Positions 1 to 7,646 of a stretch of DNA of 64,000 nucleotides are shown piece after piece. The DNA is from Paenimyroides aestuarii (GTDB lineage Bacteria; Bacteroidota; Bacteroidia; Flavobacteriales; Flavobacteriaceae). The notes under the pieces were generated by a model that saw nothing but the letters and a program-made list of their open reading frames with translations, made no database searches and had not been told where the DNA came from. Location of the stretch: the NCBI RefSeq assembly GCF_024628805.1, contig NZ_CP102382.1, positions 2,542,001-2,606,000 of the forward strand, in the 5' to 3' direction. Both the position numbers and the translations under genes were made by a program. Position 1 is the first letter of the stretch. Each line of letters starts with the position of its first letter.

Positions 1-152
1 ATCATTCCAAAAGCCACTAAATACCATTTAGAATTTTTATTGGCAGAGAAAAAAGCCGAATTACTACTGTCTTTTCGGCTCACAAAACGAGATATTCCTA
101 TTAAAACAGCAAAATATAAAACTAAAATGGTTAAAATTACAGTTGGAGTCAT
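1..152 (-). CDS. Sodium:solute symporter family protein, N-terminus only
   Basis: This is the first 50 codons of a minus-strand gene that runs off the left edge. The product begins [17 protein letters not shown] and continues with a short basic stretch (FVSRKD) and the phrase [16 protein letters not shown] first hydrophobic helix followed by a motif of this kind is typical of the sodium:solute symporter (SSS) family, where it leads into the second helix. The family couples Na+ influx to uptake of sugars, carboxylates or similar solutes at the inner membrane; the substrate cannot be told from this fragment. The gene diverges from recR, with about 90 bp between the two start codons. The divergent symporter/recR arrangement is, as I recall it, common in Flavobacterium. 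The fragment is open to the window edge with no disruption. Confidence 0.75.
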   Translation of the reverse strand, partial: MTPTVILTILVLYFAVLIGISRFVSRKDSSNSAFFSANKNSKWYLVAFGM

Positions 153-231
153 TGGTTTAAATTTTATCAAAAATAACTATTTTATGATAGCTGAAACAAA
201 TCGCGCCATAATTTTCTTTCAAAAAAATTAC

Positions 232-239
232 TACTTTTG
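232..239 (+). promoter_or_regulatory. Bacteroidota -7 box of recR
   Basis: Exact TAnnTTTG match (TACTTTTG), only 4 nt upstream of the recR ATG. This spacing would put the transcription start on or next to the start codon. No clear TTG -33 element is visible. Confidence 0.6.
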
Positions 240-243
240 CAGT

Positions 244-861
244 ATGGATTTTCCTTCGAAATTATTAGAAAACGCAGTAAACGAAATGGCACAATTACCA
301 GGCATTGGTAAGCGTACTGCTTTGCGTTTGGTTTTGCATTTGCTGCGCCAGCCGATAGCACACACAACTGCGCTAACCACATCGTTAGATTTATTGCGAA
401 ACGAAATTAAATACTGTAAAAGTTGTCATGCTATTTCGGATACGCAATTGTGTGAAATTTGTGAAAAACCATCGCGCGATCATTCCATAATTTGTGTGGT
501 GGAAGATGTTCGTGATGTAATGGCACTAGAAAACACCCAGCTTTACAAAGGAATTTATCATGTTTTAGGTGGAAAAATTTCTCCAATTGATGGCGTTGGT
601 CCCAGTCAATTAAATATTAAAACATTGATTGACAAAGCGAAAAATGGTGGTGTGAAAGAAATTATTTTTGCACTGAGTTCTACCATGGAAGGCGACACCA
701 CCAATTTTTATATTTACAAACAGATTAAAGATTTTAATATCACCACATCGACCATTGCACGCGGAATTGCCGTTGGCGACGAGCTGCAATATGCAGACGA
801 GGTTACTTTGGGTAGAAGTTTAATACACCGCGTACCTTTTGAAAGTAGTTTGAAGATTTAG
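244..861 (+). CDS. recR: Recombination mediator protein RecR
   Basis: RecR of 205 aa, the family's usual length (about 200). It acts with RecO (and RecF) to load RecA on gapped single-stranded DNA during repair. Visible parts in order: an N-terminal helix-hairpin-helix with PGIGKRTA at residues 19-26, a four-cysteine zinc finger (C58, C61, C70, C73), and a Toprim domain opening with VVEDVRD around E87. The frame stays open far upstream (to about position 40), but that extension has no family similarity. ATG 244 follows the -7 box directly and gives the canonical N-terminus [12 protein letters not shown], so it is chosen as start. The next downstream stretch is a gene remnant on the other strand, so recR is probably monocistronic. 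Confidence 0.95.
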   Translation: MDFPSKLLENAVNEMAQLPGIGKRTALRLVLHLLRQPIAHTTALTTSLDLLRNEIKYCKSCHAISDTQLCEICEKPSRDHSIICVVEDVRDVMALENTQLYKGIYHVLGGKISPIDGVGPSQLNIKTLIDKAKNGGVKEIIFALSSTMEGDTTNFYIYKQIKDFNITTSTIARGIAVGDELQYADEVTLGRSLIHRVPFESSLKI

Positions 862-868
862 ATTAGTA

Positions 869-1015
869 TTATTTATATCTTTGGCTAGATTTTATATCTC
901 TATCCAAAATTTCAATAGCCTTTATTTCATGCTCTTTTACTTCTTCTAAACTAAAATTAGGATCGTTTGTTTCAACATTAAGAATGTCATTACTTACAAT
1001 TTCACAAATATATTT
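869..1015 (-). pseudogene. C-terminal remnant of an unknown protein
   Basis: The minus strand has a 48-codon open stretch ending in a stop at 869-871, bounded upstream by an in-frame stop at 1016-1018 and containing no ATG, GTG or TTG start in frame. Its translation looks like real protein: it is rich in charged residues, contains EEVKEHEIKAIEILDRDIKS and ends SQRYK. I read it as the tail of a decayed gene, possibly an older tenant of the site now holding the toxin-antitoxin pair. A TATATTTG box on the minus strand (1005-1012) lies within it and may be chance. No family is recognised. It could also be a random open frame, so confidence is low. Confidence 0.3.
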
Positions 1016-1039
1016 TTATAAAACAATAAAATATTTTTT

Positions 1040-1065
1040 TTGTACGTGTTTTAAACGTACATTTG
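1040..1065 (+). promoter_or_regulatory. Promoter and palindromic operator of the toxin-antitoxin operon
   Basis: An inverted repeat TGTACGT (1041-1047) / ACGTACA (1055-1061), separated by GTTTTAA, overlaps an exact -7 box TACATTTG (1058-1065). A TTG at 1040-1042 could serve as -33 element, although its 15-nt spacing to the -7 box is short. Ribbon-helix-helix antitoxins commonly repress their own promoters by binding such palindromes, so this is the likely autoregulatory site (inference). Confidence 0.55.
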
Positions 1066-1106
1066 TATTGCTAATTCGTTTTTAATTTAAACTGTCACAT
1101 TAAAAA

Positions 1107-1259
1107 CAAGGACTAAAAAAAAGCACTAAAAAACAAGGACTAAAAAACAAGGACTAAAAAACAAGGACTAAAAAACAAGGATTAAAAAACAAGGATTAAA
1201 AAACAAGGACTAAAAAACAAGGATTAAAAAACAAGGACTAAAAAACAAGGACTAAAAAA
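1107..1259 (+). repeat. Tandem repeat, about 11 copies of CAAGGAYTAAAAAA
   Basis: Direct repeats with a 14-bp period begin at 1107, 1121 (a diverged, 13-bp copy with AAGCACT), 1134, 1148, 1162, 1176, 1190, 1204, 1218, 1232 and 1246. The Y position alternates: GGATT in the units at 1176, 1190 and 1218, GGACT in the others. The array lies in the predicted 5' leader of the antitoxin mRNA, ending 15 bp before its start codon. Each unit carries AAGGA, a Shine-Dalgarno-like core. There are no spacers, so this is not a CRISPR array. Confidence 0.95.
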
Positions 1260-1274
1260 ATAACAAATAAATAT

Positions 1275-1583
1275 ATGATTATGGCAACTTTAGTTAATGA
1301 CAGAATTGATGTTCGAATTAGCACAGAACAAAAGGAGTTGATTAAGTTTGCAAGTGAATTGAAAGGTTTTAAAAGTCTTAGTGAATTTGTTGTTTTCTGT
1401 ATAAATAATGAAGCAAATAAGATCATTATTGAAAACAATCAAATACTTAAGAGTATTGAGGATAAAAAAGTTTTTTTGAATGCAATATTAAACCCACAAA
1501 AACCCAATGCAAAACTTAAAAAGGCTCAATTAAATTATTTAAATTTTATTGAATCAAATGGCGTTAAAAATAGTACTCCTTGA
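1275..1583 (+). CDS. DUF1778-like ribbon-helix-helix antitoxin
   Basis: A 102-aa protein whose first half (about residues 9-47: RIDVRISTEQKELIKFA..., then SLSEFVVFCINNEA) has the β-strand plus two-helix pattern of DUF1778/TacA antitoxins, which are DNA-binding repressors. The more variable C-terminal half would be the part that wraps and neutralises the partner acetyltransferase. ATG 1275 and ATG 1281 (MATLVNDRID) are both possible starts; 1281 looks closer to the family. Its 3' end overlaps the toxin start by 26 bp, the usual translational coupling of such pairs. It is preceded by the palindromic operator and the 14-bp repeat array. The call rests on motif pattern and partner, not on a search. 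Confidence 0.8.
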   Translation: MIMATLVNDRIDVRISTEQKELIKFASELKGFKSLSEFVVFCINNEANKIIIENNQILKSIEDKKVFLNAILNPQKPNAKLKKAQLNYLNFIESNGVKNSTP

Positions 1584-2064
1584 AAAAAAGTATGAAAAGA
1601 CGAAATTCTCATGTGGATATGAACTTTTAGACAATTACATTAAAAAGCAAGCAAAACAAGATGTAAATCGTGATTTGTCGGCTTGTTATGTATTATTAGA
1701 AGATGATGATATTATCAAAGGATATTACACTTTATCTGCTAATTCTATTAAAAGAGAGGAATTTGAAGATGATCTAATTAAAAAGCTACCACCGAGTTAT
1801 GTTGAAATTCCAACTATACTTTTAGGAAGATTAGCAATTGATCAATCTATCAAAGGAAAAAGATTAGGAGAAGCACTTTTATTAGACGCTTTAAAAACGA
1901 GTTTACAAATTTCAAAAAACATGGGAATCTTAGCGGTGGTGGTTGACCCAATTGATGAAAAAGCAATAGGATTTTATACTCAATATGGATTCATTTTACT
2001 ACCCACTTCTGGTAAAATGTTTTTACCTATGAAGACAATAAAAGATTTATTTAAAGATATTTAA
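1558..2064 (+). CDS. GNAT acetyltransferase toxin, TacT/AtaT-like
   Basis: A GNAT-fold protein of 168 aa, the size of TacT toxins, which block translation by acetylating the amino group of charged tRNAs. Family landmarks are present: FSCGYELLDNYIKKQA at about 17-32, GYYTLSANSI at 55-64, IPTILLGRLAIDQ at 84-96, the acetyl-CoA loop KGKRLGEALL at 99-108, and the C-terminal FYTQYGF with Y140 in the place of the catalytic tyrosine of TacT. The acetyl-CoA loop departs from the usual R/QxxGxG by carrying R where the middle glycine is expected. ATG 1558 is chosen; a TTG at 1549 is the only upstream alternative. It overlaps the antitoxin gene by 26 bp. The tRNA target is inferred from the family only. 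Confidence 0.85.
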   Translation: MALKIVLLEKKYEKTKFSCGYELLDNYIKKQAKQDVNRDLSACYVLLEDDDIIKGYYTLSANSIKREEFEDDLIKKLPPSYVEIPTILLGRLAIDQSIKGKRLGEALLLDALKTSLQISKNMGILAVVVDPIDEKAIGFYTQYGFILLPTSGKMFLPMKTIKDLFKDI

Positions 2065-2066
2065 AT

Positions 2067-2100
2067 AAAATGCAGAGTCTTATTATAGACTCCGCATTTT
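2067..2100 (+). terminator. Terminator of the toxin-antitoxin operon
   Basis: Stem of 14 bp (AAAATGCAGAGTCT / AGACTCCGCATTTT, one mismatch), 6-nt loop, ends in a short T run. It starts just after the toxin stop codon and is symmetrical enough to work in both directions. Confidence 0.75.
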
Positions 2101-2230
2101 AATCCCAAAGAATTTTCAATTAATTAAATATATAAAACTGAACCTTTTTTAAGAATAAATAGAATTATTCGAAAATAACAAGATTACCAGTAAAAATGTT
2201 TTCATTAATTGATTCTTTAAAGTAAATATA

Positions 2231-2264
2231 AAAAAAATCAACCCAAATTTGGATTGATTTTTTT
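2231..2264 (-). terminator. Terminator of prfC
   Basis: AAAAAATCAACCCAAA / TTTGGATTGATTTTTTT hairpin (one G-U pair) immediately beyond the prfC stop codon, with A and T runs on both sides, so it can act on both strands. Confidence 0.7.
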
Positions 2265-2267
2265 ATG

Positions 2268-3860
2268 TTATAAAATTCGTTCGGAAACGTAGTCTAGTTT
2301 TACGGTTGGATATTTACTTTGGGTCATTTGAATAGAAAATTCAGAATCGGCTAGGAAAACCAATTGTCCCGATTTGTCTTTTGCTAAGAATTTTTGTTTT
2401 ACACGTTTAAATTCGGCAAACTCTTCGTTTTTAGGGTCTTCCGGTCGCACCCAACATGCTTTAAAAGCTGGGAAATTTTCGTAAGTACATTTTGCACCGT
2501 ATTCATGTTCTAAACGGTATTGAATAACTTCATATTGCAGCGCACCAACGGTTCCAATTACTTTTCGGCCGTTTAATTCAAGGGTAAACAACTGTGCCAC
2601 TCCTTCATCCATCAATTGGTCAATTCCTTTTTCCAATTGTTTTGATTTCATTGGATCGGCATTGTTAATATATCGAAAATGCTCGGGTGAGAACGATGGT
2701 ATCCCACGGAAATTCATCAATTCCCCTTCAGTTAGCGTATCGCCGATTTTAAAGTTTCCGGTATCATGCAATCCCACAATATCTCCGGCGTATGAAATAT
2801 CAACAATTTCTTTCTTTTCGGCAAAAAACGCATTCGGACTTGAAAATTTTAAATTCTTACCCAAACGAACATGTGTGTATGGCTTGTTGCGTTCAAAAGT
2901 TCCCGAAACAATCTTGATAAACGCTAGACGGTCACGGTGTTTTGGATCCATATTGGCGTGAATCTTAAATACAAAACCTGCGAATTTATTTTCATCAGGA
3001 AGCACGGTTCGGGTATCTGAATCTTTTGCTCGGGGCGATGGCGCAATTTCTATAAAGCAATCTAACAATTCCCGCACTCCGAAATTATTTAAAGCAGATC
3101 CAAAGAAAACAGGTTGTAAATCGCCCTTTATATAATCTTCCCGGTTAAATTCTGGATATACTTCAGCAACCAATTCCAGTTCTTCCCGCAATTTTGCAGC
3201 GGGTTTTTCACCAACCAATTGATCTAAAGCTTTGTCTTCTAAATCATCAATTGTAATTACATCATCGATATTTTTGCGGCTGTCTTCACTAAACAAATTA
3301 ATGTTCTTTTCCCAGATGTTATAAATTCCCTGAAAATCGTAACCCATACCAATTGGGAACGACAACGGCGTTACTTTTAATCCTAATTTTTGTTCTACTT
3401 CATCCAGCAAATCAAATGCATCTTTTCCTTCACGGTCTAATTTGTTAATAAACACAATCATTGGAATATTGCGCATTCTACAAACTTCAACCAATTTTTC
3501 GGTTTGCTCTTCTACCCCTTTTGCAACATCGATCACCACTATAACCGAATCTACGGCTGTGAGTGTTCTAAAAGTATCTTCGGCAAAATCTTTATGTCCG
3601 GGTGTATCTAAAATGTTGATTTTCTTATTTTTATAATTAAACGCAAGCACCGATGTTGCCACCGAAATTCCTCTTTGACGCTCAATTTCCATAAAATCGG
3701 ATGTAGCTCCTTTCTTAATTTTATTGCTTTTTACCGCACCTGCTTCTTGAATAGCACCACCAAATAAAAGCAATTTTTCGGTTAGGGTGGTTTTACCGGC
3801 ATCGGGATGGGCAATAACACCAAAGGTTCTTCTGCGTAAAATTTCGTCTTTAAAACTCAT
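2268..3860 (-). CDS. prfC: Peptide chain release factor 3
   Basis: RF3, 530 aa, full length. This translational GTPase removes RF1/RF2 from the ribosome after peptide release. The GTPase motifs are intact: G1 AHPDAGKTT at 17-25, the switch region with RGIS around 64-67, G3 DTPGHKDF at 86-93, and G4 NKLD at 140-143. The C-terminal part keeps the RF3-specific GALQYEVIQYRLEHEYG segment. Start ATG 3860 is supported by the family N-terminus (MSFKDEILRRRTFGVIAHPD) and by a -7 box at 3880-3887, 19 bp upstream. The gene is monocistronic and diverges from the first parvulin-domain gene. Confidence 0.96.
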   Translation of the reverse strand: MSFKDEILRRRTFGVIAHPDAGKTTLTEKLLLFGGAIQEAGAVKSNKIKKGATSDFMEIERQRGISVATSVLAFNYKNKKINILDTPGHKDFAEDTFRTLTAVDSVIVVIDVAKGVEEQTEKLVEVCRMRNIPMIVFINKLDREGKDAFDLLDEVEQKLGLKVTPLSFPIGMGYDFQGIYNIWEKNINLFSEDSRKNIDDVITIDDLEDKALDQLVGEKPAAKLREELELVAEVYPEFNREDYIKGDLQPVFFGSALNNFGVRELLDCFIEIAPSPRAKDSDTRTVLPDENKFAGFVFKIHANMDPKHRDRLAFIKIVSGTFERNKPYTHVRLGKNLKFSSPNAFFAEKKEIVDISYAGDIVGLHDTGNFKIGDTLTEGELMNFRGIPSFSPEHFRYINNADPMKSKQLEKGIDQLMDEGVAQLFTLELNGRKVIGTVGALQYEVIQYRLEHEYGAKCTYENFPAFKACWVRPEDPKNEEFAEFKRVKQKFLAKDKSGQLVFLADSEFSIQMTQSKYPTVKLDYVSERIL

Positions 3861-3879
3861 TTTAATTTCTTTAAAGGTG

Positions 3880-3887
3880 CAAAAATA
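3880..3887 (-). promoter_or_regulatory. -7 box of prfC
   Basis: CAAAAATA on the plus strand is TATTTTTG on the coding strand, an exact TAnnTTTG match 19 bp from the start codon. Confidence 0.55.
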
Positions 3888-3963
3888 GGATTTTATTGTG
3901 GTATTTTAAAACAAATAAAGCGTTGGTTTTTGTAATCGTTTTATGTTCTATCGCAAAAAAGTT

Positions 3964-3971
3964 TAACTTTG
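3964..3971 (+). promoter_or_regulatory. -7 box of the first parvulin gene
   Basis: TAACTTTG, exact consensus. It overlaps the nominal upstream TTG start at 3969, which rules that codon out and moves the start to ATG 3987 or 3993. Confidence 0.55.
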
Positions 3972-3986
3972 CGCAAACAATCAAAA

Positions 3987-5939
3987 ATGGTAATGAAGCG
4001 TATAAAAAAAAATTTTCTTTTTCTTCTTTTTTCTTTTTCAACCTTTATGTATGCGCAAAAACCAACCGATGTTTTGGTTACAATTAACGACAGTATATAC
4101 ACTGTTGCTGATTTTGAGCGTTTGTACAATAAAAATATCGATGTAATTGCGGATGAATCTCAAAAAGACATCGACAATTATTTTGAATTGTATAAAACCT
4201 ATAAATTGCGTTTGCAACACGCATACAGCTTGGGAATTGATCAATCACCAAAAGTGCAACAAGAATTTGCAATGTACCGAAAGGAATTGGCAGAAAAATA
4301 TTTTATAAACGAAAAAGAATTAAACCGTTTATTGGATGAAGCTTTAGAGCGAAATAAATGGGAAGTAAACGCCTCGCACATTTTAATTACTGTTGATGAA
4401 TTTGCTGTACCTGCAGATACCTTAAAAGCTTATAACCAAGCTATTGCTGTTAGAAGCGAAATTTTAAAAGGATTACCATTTGAAGATGCCGCTGTTGTCT
4501 ATTCCAATGATTTAAGTGCAAAACACAACAAAGGTAATTTGGGTTATTTTAGTGTTTTTAAAATGGTTTATCCGTTTGAAAGCGGCGCCTATAACACACC
4601 AGTTGGAGCTGTTTCAATGCCGATTCGAACGAAATTTGGTTTCCATTTAATTAAAGTTCATAAAAAAAGACCTGCTCCAAAAACAAAGCGAATTGCACAT
4701 ATTTTAGTTGAAACAAAAGATAAAGAACAAGGCGATGCTCAAAAGAAAATCAACGAAATCTACAAACGTTTAGAAGTTGGTGATTCTTTTTTTGATGTTG
4801 CTTTTCATTTCTCGGAAGATATTCACACGCGAGACAACGGAGGTGATTTGGGTATTTATAACGAAGGAACGCTCAATATTGATGGTATTTCGGATATTTT
4901 ATATGAGTTAAATTTTAAAGATGCCTATTCAAAACCGTTTGCAAGTCAGTATGGATGGCACATCGTTGCAGTCACCGATATCAAAGAACAGCCCGAAGAA
5001 GAAGATTTAAAGGCTAACTTTCTCCGAAAAATAAAGTCAGACGAACGCTCAAAAGTGCTGGAAAAAGACTTAATGGATCATTTAAAAGAATTGTATCAAT
5101 TTAAAGTAAACACAGAAAATCTATCGAAAACCGTATCGCTTTTAAATCGAACCGAATTAATGAACCAACCAAAAGTGGAACAAACAAAAGAAACCGAAAG
5201 TGTGGTAGCTGTTTTTACAGATAATCAAATTACGGTAAAAAATATTTTGGACCATATTTATTCGTTTCCAAACAAATACGCAGCCACACCAACCGATGAA
5301 TTGCTTGTGAAAAAAGCATTTAATTTTTATACGCTTCAAAAATTAAAAGAAACCTACAACAGTAATTTGGAACGTAATTTTCCTGAGTTTGCACACACTT
5401 TACATGAGTATAAAGAAGGTTTAATGTTATTTGATTTATTAGAGGAAAAGATTTGGAACGTAACTGCAAATGATACCGTAGCACTTCAAAATTATTTTGA
5501 ACAGCACCAATCTAATTACACGCAACCTGCGCATTTTATTGGGGAAGTTTATGTTTTCAACAATAAATCTGATGCTAAAACCTATCATAAATTATTAAAG
5601 AACAATTATACAGTTAAAGAAGCCGATTTTCCGATGGTTTATAAATACCAAGGGCGATTTTATAGAAATGACAAACGTTTACCCGAAAATTTAGATTTTA
5701 ATTCATTAGGAAAAAAGGTAATAAAATGGAACAATTTGTACTATGTTTTTTATTTGCGCGATAAAAAAGACAGCTATGAACCTGCATTTGAAGAAGTGAA
5801 AAGCAAAGTAATCACAGACTACCAAGCATTATTCGAAAAACAGTTCAATGAGCAATTAAAAGAAAAAGCATCAATACACGCCAATCAAGCTGTTTTGAAT
5901 CAATTAAAAACTAAATACAACAAAAAAAATCTTAATTAA
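3987..5939 (+). CDS. Periplasmic peptidyl-prolyl isomerase with two parvulin domains
   Basis: A secreted foldase of about 650 aa. The N-terminus (MVMKRIKKNFLFLLFSF then STFMYAQ) is a signal peptide with a cleavage site after the alanine of YAQ. Two rotamase (PpiC/parvulin) domains are visible: one starting at NASHILITVDEF with GNLGYF and FGFHLIKVHKK, and one starting at RIAHILVETKDK with NGGDLGIY and YGWHIVAVTDIKE. The remaining C-terminal third is SurA-like chaperone sequence without a further recognisable rotamase core. Proteins of this kind help outer-membrane proteins fold. It is followed 71 bp later by a second protein of the same kind, which has its own promoter. The start choice follows the -7 box; ATG 3993 is equally possible. 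Confidence 0.85.
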   Translation: MVMKRIKKNFLFLLFSFSTFMYAQKPTDVLVTINDSIYTVADFERLYNKNIDVIADESQKDIDNYFELYKTYKLRLQHAYSLGIDQSPKVQQEFAMYRKELAEKYFINEKELNRLLDEALERNKWEVNASHILITVDEFAVPADTLKAYNQAIAVRSEILKGLPFEDAAVVYSNDLSAKHNKGNLGYFSVFKMVYPFESGAYNTPVGAVSMPIRTKFGFHLIKVHKKRPAPKTKRIAHILVETKDKEQGDAQKKINEIYKRLEVGDSFFDVAFHFSEDIHTRDNGGDLGIYNEGTLNIDGISDILYELNFKDAYSKPFASQYGWHIVAVTDIKEQPEEEDLKANFLRKIKSDERSKVLEKDLMDHLKELYQFKVNTENLSKTVSLLNRTELMNQPKVEQTKETESVVAVFTDNQITVKNILDHIYSFPNKYAATPTDELLVKKAFNFYTLQKLKETYNSNLERNFPEFAHTLHEYKEGLMLFDLLEEKIWNVTANDTVALQNYFEQHQSNYTQPAHFIGEVYVFNNKSDAKTYHKLLKNNYTVKEADFPMVYKYQGRFYRNDKRLPENLDFNSLGKKVIKWNNLYYVFYLRDKKDSYEPAFEEVKSKVITDYQALFEKQFNEQLKEKASIHANQAVLNQLKTKYNKKNLN

Positions 5940-5973
5940 AATTAAAAATAGACAAAAGTTTGCTGTAGCTATG

Positions 5974-5981
5974 TATCTTTG
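5974..5981 (+). promoter_or_regulatory. -7 box of the SurA-like gene
   Basis: TATCTTTG, exact TAnnTTTG, 29 bp before ATG 6011. No clear -33 TTG at the expected distance. Confidence 0.5.
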
Positions 5982-6010
5982 TTGCAGTTTGTAAAAATTA
6001 ATACACAAAT

Positions 6011-7375
6011 ATGAAATTATTTCTTAAAAACATTTTAATGACAGTTTTGGCTGTTGTTAGTTTTGTAAGCGTACAGGCACAACAAGCAACCAAAAAGCGT
6101 ATCGATGGCGTTGTGGGTGTTGTAGGTAACTACGTTATTTTAGATTCTGATATAAACAATACCCTCATCCAAGCAAAAGCAACCGGCTACGATACTGCTA
6201 AACTAACCCGCTGTGAACTTTTGGGAACACTTTTAGAAAATAAATTGTTCACACACCAAGCCATTCAAGACAGTATTGTGTTGACAGATGAGGAAGTGAA
6301 TAGTTATATGGATGGACAAATCGACCGTATGGTTGAACAAGCAGGTTCAATTGATAATGTGGTGCAGTTTTACAACAAAAAAAGCTATGAAGAATTAAGA
6401 GAAACGTTTTTCGACATTACAAAAGAAAATCTTTTGGCATCGCGTATGCAAGATAAGTTGATAAAAGAAGTAACCATTACCCCAGAAGAGATTCGCCAGT
6501 TTTACAATAAAATCCCAAAAGATTCATTGCCAATGGTGGGCGATCAAATAGAAATGGCAGAAATTGTTATAAAACCCGAAATCACAAAAGAACAGCGCCA
6601 AGCAGTTATTGATAAGCTCAATGAAATCCGTCAAGACGTTATAGACGGCTCGTCGTTTGCCAGCAAAGTGTATATGTATTCTGAAGACAAAGGATCTATA
6701 CAAACAGGTGGTTTATATACCATCGACAAAAAAACGCAATTTGTAAAAGAATTTAAAGATGTGGCTTTTTCATTAAGAGAAGGCGAAATATCAAAACCTT
6801 TCGAAACAGAACACGGGTATCACATTATTTTATTAGAAAAAATTAAAGGGAAAGATTTAGAACTTCGCCATATATTAATAAAACCAAAACCAACCGCAGA
6901 AGCATTAGAAAAAGCAAAAACCACTTTAGATGAGTTGCGCATTCGTATTTTAAACAAAGAAATCACCTTTGCCGATGCAGCTCGTCAATATTCAGAACAA
7001 AAAGAAACCAAACAAAGCGGTGGAATTTTATTAGATCGTTCGGGAGAATCTCGATTTGAATTGAATAAAATGGAAGACAGAATGTTGTATGAAATGGTTT
7101 CAAATTTAAAAGTAGGTGAAATTTCAAACAACACTTTGGTAACTGATCCCACAGACAAACAATACTACCGAATTGTTCAAATAACCAATAAAATACCCCA
7201 ACACCTTGCTGATTTTTCAAAAGATTATATGCAAATACGTTATGTGGCACTTAAATCAAAACAAAACGAGGTGATTGGAAAATGGATAGCAGATCATATA
7301 AAAGATACCTATATCTATATTAATGATGATTATCAAAACTGCAACTTTAAAAGCAATTGGCTTAAAAACAGATAA
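6011..7375 (+). CDS. SurA-like periplasmic chaperone/peptidyl-prolyl isomerase
   Basis: A SurA-like protein of 454 aa with a signal peptide (MKLFLKNILMTVLAVVSF, processed near VQAQQ). A SurA N-terminal region follows (RIDGVVGVVGNYVILDSDIN), then two parvulin domains: the first begins near MAEIVIKPEI with GLYTID and EHGYHIILLEKIKG, the second at ELRHILIKPKP with SGGILLD. SurA escorts unfolded outer-membrane proteins across the periplasm. The protein resembles E. coli SurA in layout and length (428 aa there). It sits in tandem with the larger parvulin-domain gene upstream and ends at a strong terminator. Confidence 0.88.
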   Translation: MKLFLKNILMTVLAVVSFVSVQAQQATKKRIDGVVGVVGNYVILDSDINNTLIQAKATGYDTAKLTRCELLGTLLENKLFTHQAIQDSIVLTDEEVNSYMDGQIDRMVEQAGSIDNVVQFYNKKSYEELRETFFDITKENLLASRMQDKLIKEVTITPEEIRQFYNKIPKDSLPMVGDQIEMAEIVIKPEITKEQRQAVIDKLNEIRQDVIDGSSFASKVYMYSEDKGSIQTGGLYTIDKKTQFVKEFKDVAFSLREGEISKPFETEHGYHIILLEKIKGKDLELRHILIKPKPTAEALEKAKTTLDELRIRILNKEITFADAARQYSEQKETKQSGGILLDRSGESRFELNKMEDRMLYEMVSNLKVGEISNNTLVTDPTDKQYYRIVQITNKIPQHLADFSKDYMQIRYVALKSKQNEVIGKWIADHIKDTYIYINDDYQNCNFKSNWLKNR

Positions 7376-7384
7376 TATGCACAC

Positions 7385-7413
7385 AAAAAGCTCTTCTCTA
7401 TGAAGGGCTTTTT
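7385..7413 (+). terminator. Terminator after the SurA-like gene
   Basis: AAAAAGCTCTT / AAGGGCTTTTT stem with a 7-nt loop and T run, 10 bp after the stop codon. Confidence 0.8.
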
Positions 7414-7597
7414 GATTATTTAGCAGATATTTGAAAAGAAATGTATCTATATAGCAAAAAAACAATTATTTTTTTTAGATAATGATATGCAGTTTATTAA
7501 AATATTGACTTAAAAACACTAAAATAGAATAATTATAAATAATAATTCTTATAATTGATGAATTTATTAAAAATTTTTTAATTCAAATTGAATTTTG

Positions 7598-7605
7598 TAT
7601 TTTTG
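7598..7605 (+). promoter_or_regulatory. -7 box of the aconitase gene
   Basis: TATTTTTG, exact consensus, 41 bp before the start codon, in a very AT-rich 230-bp intergenic region. Confidence 0.55.
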
Positions 7606-7646
7606 TAAAAATTAAACATTAAATAACTAAACACAATTTATAAAGT

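Larger units (their letters stand above)
862..1274. other. Intergenic region recR to antitoxin (413 bp)
   Basis: Holds, in order, the minus-strand gene remnant (869-1015), an inverted repeat overlapping a plus-strand promoter (1041-1065), an AT-rich spacer, and an eleven-unit tandem repeat (1107-1259). No RNA gene is seen. Confidence 0.6.

Noticed and set aside
40..243. N-terminal extension of recR
   Set aside because: The extension has no similarity to RecR, would overlap the divergent symporter gene, and is upstream of the -7 box; ATG 244 gives the canonical N-terminus.
1107..1259. CRISPR-like repeat array
   Set aside because: The 14-bp units are directly joined without unique spacers and no cas gene is near, so this is a simple tandem repeat.
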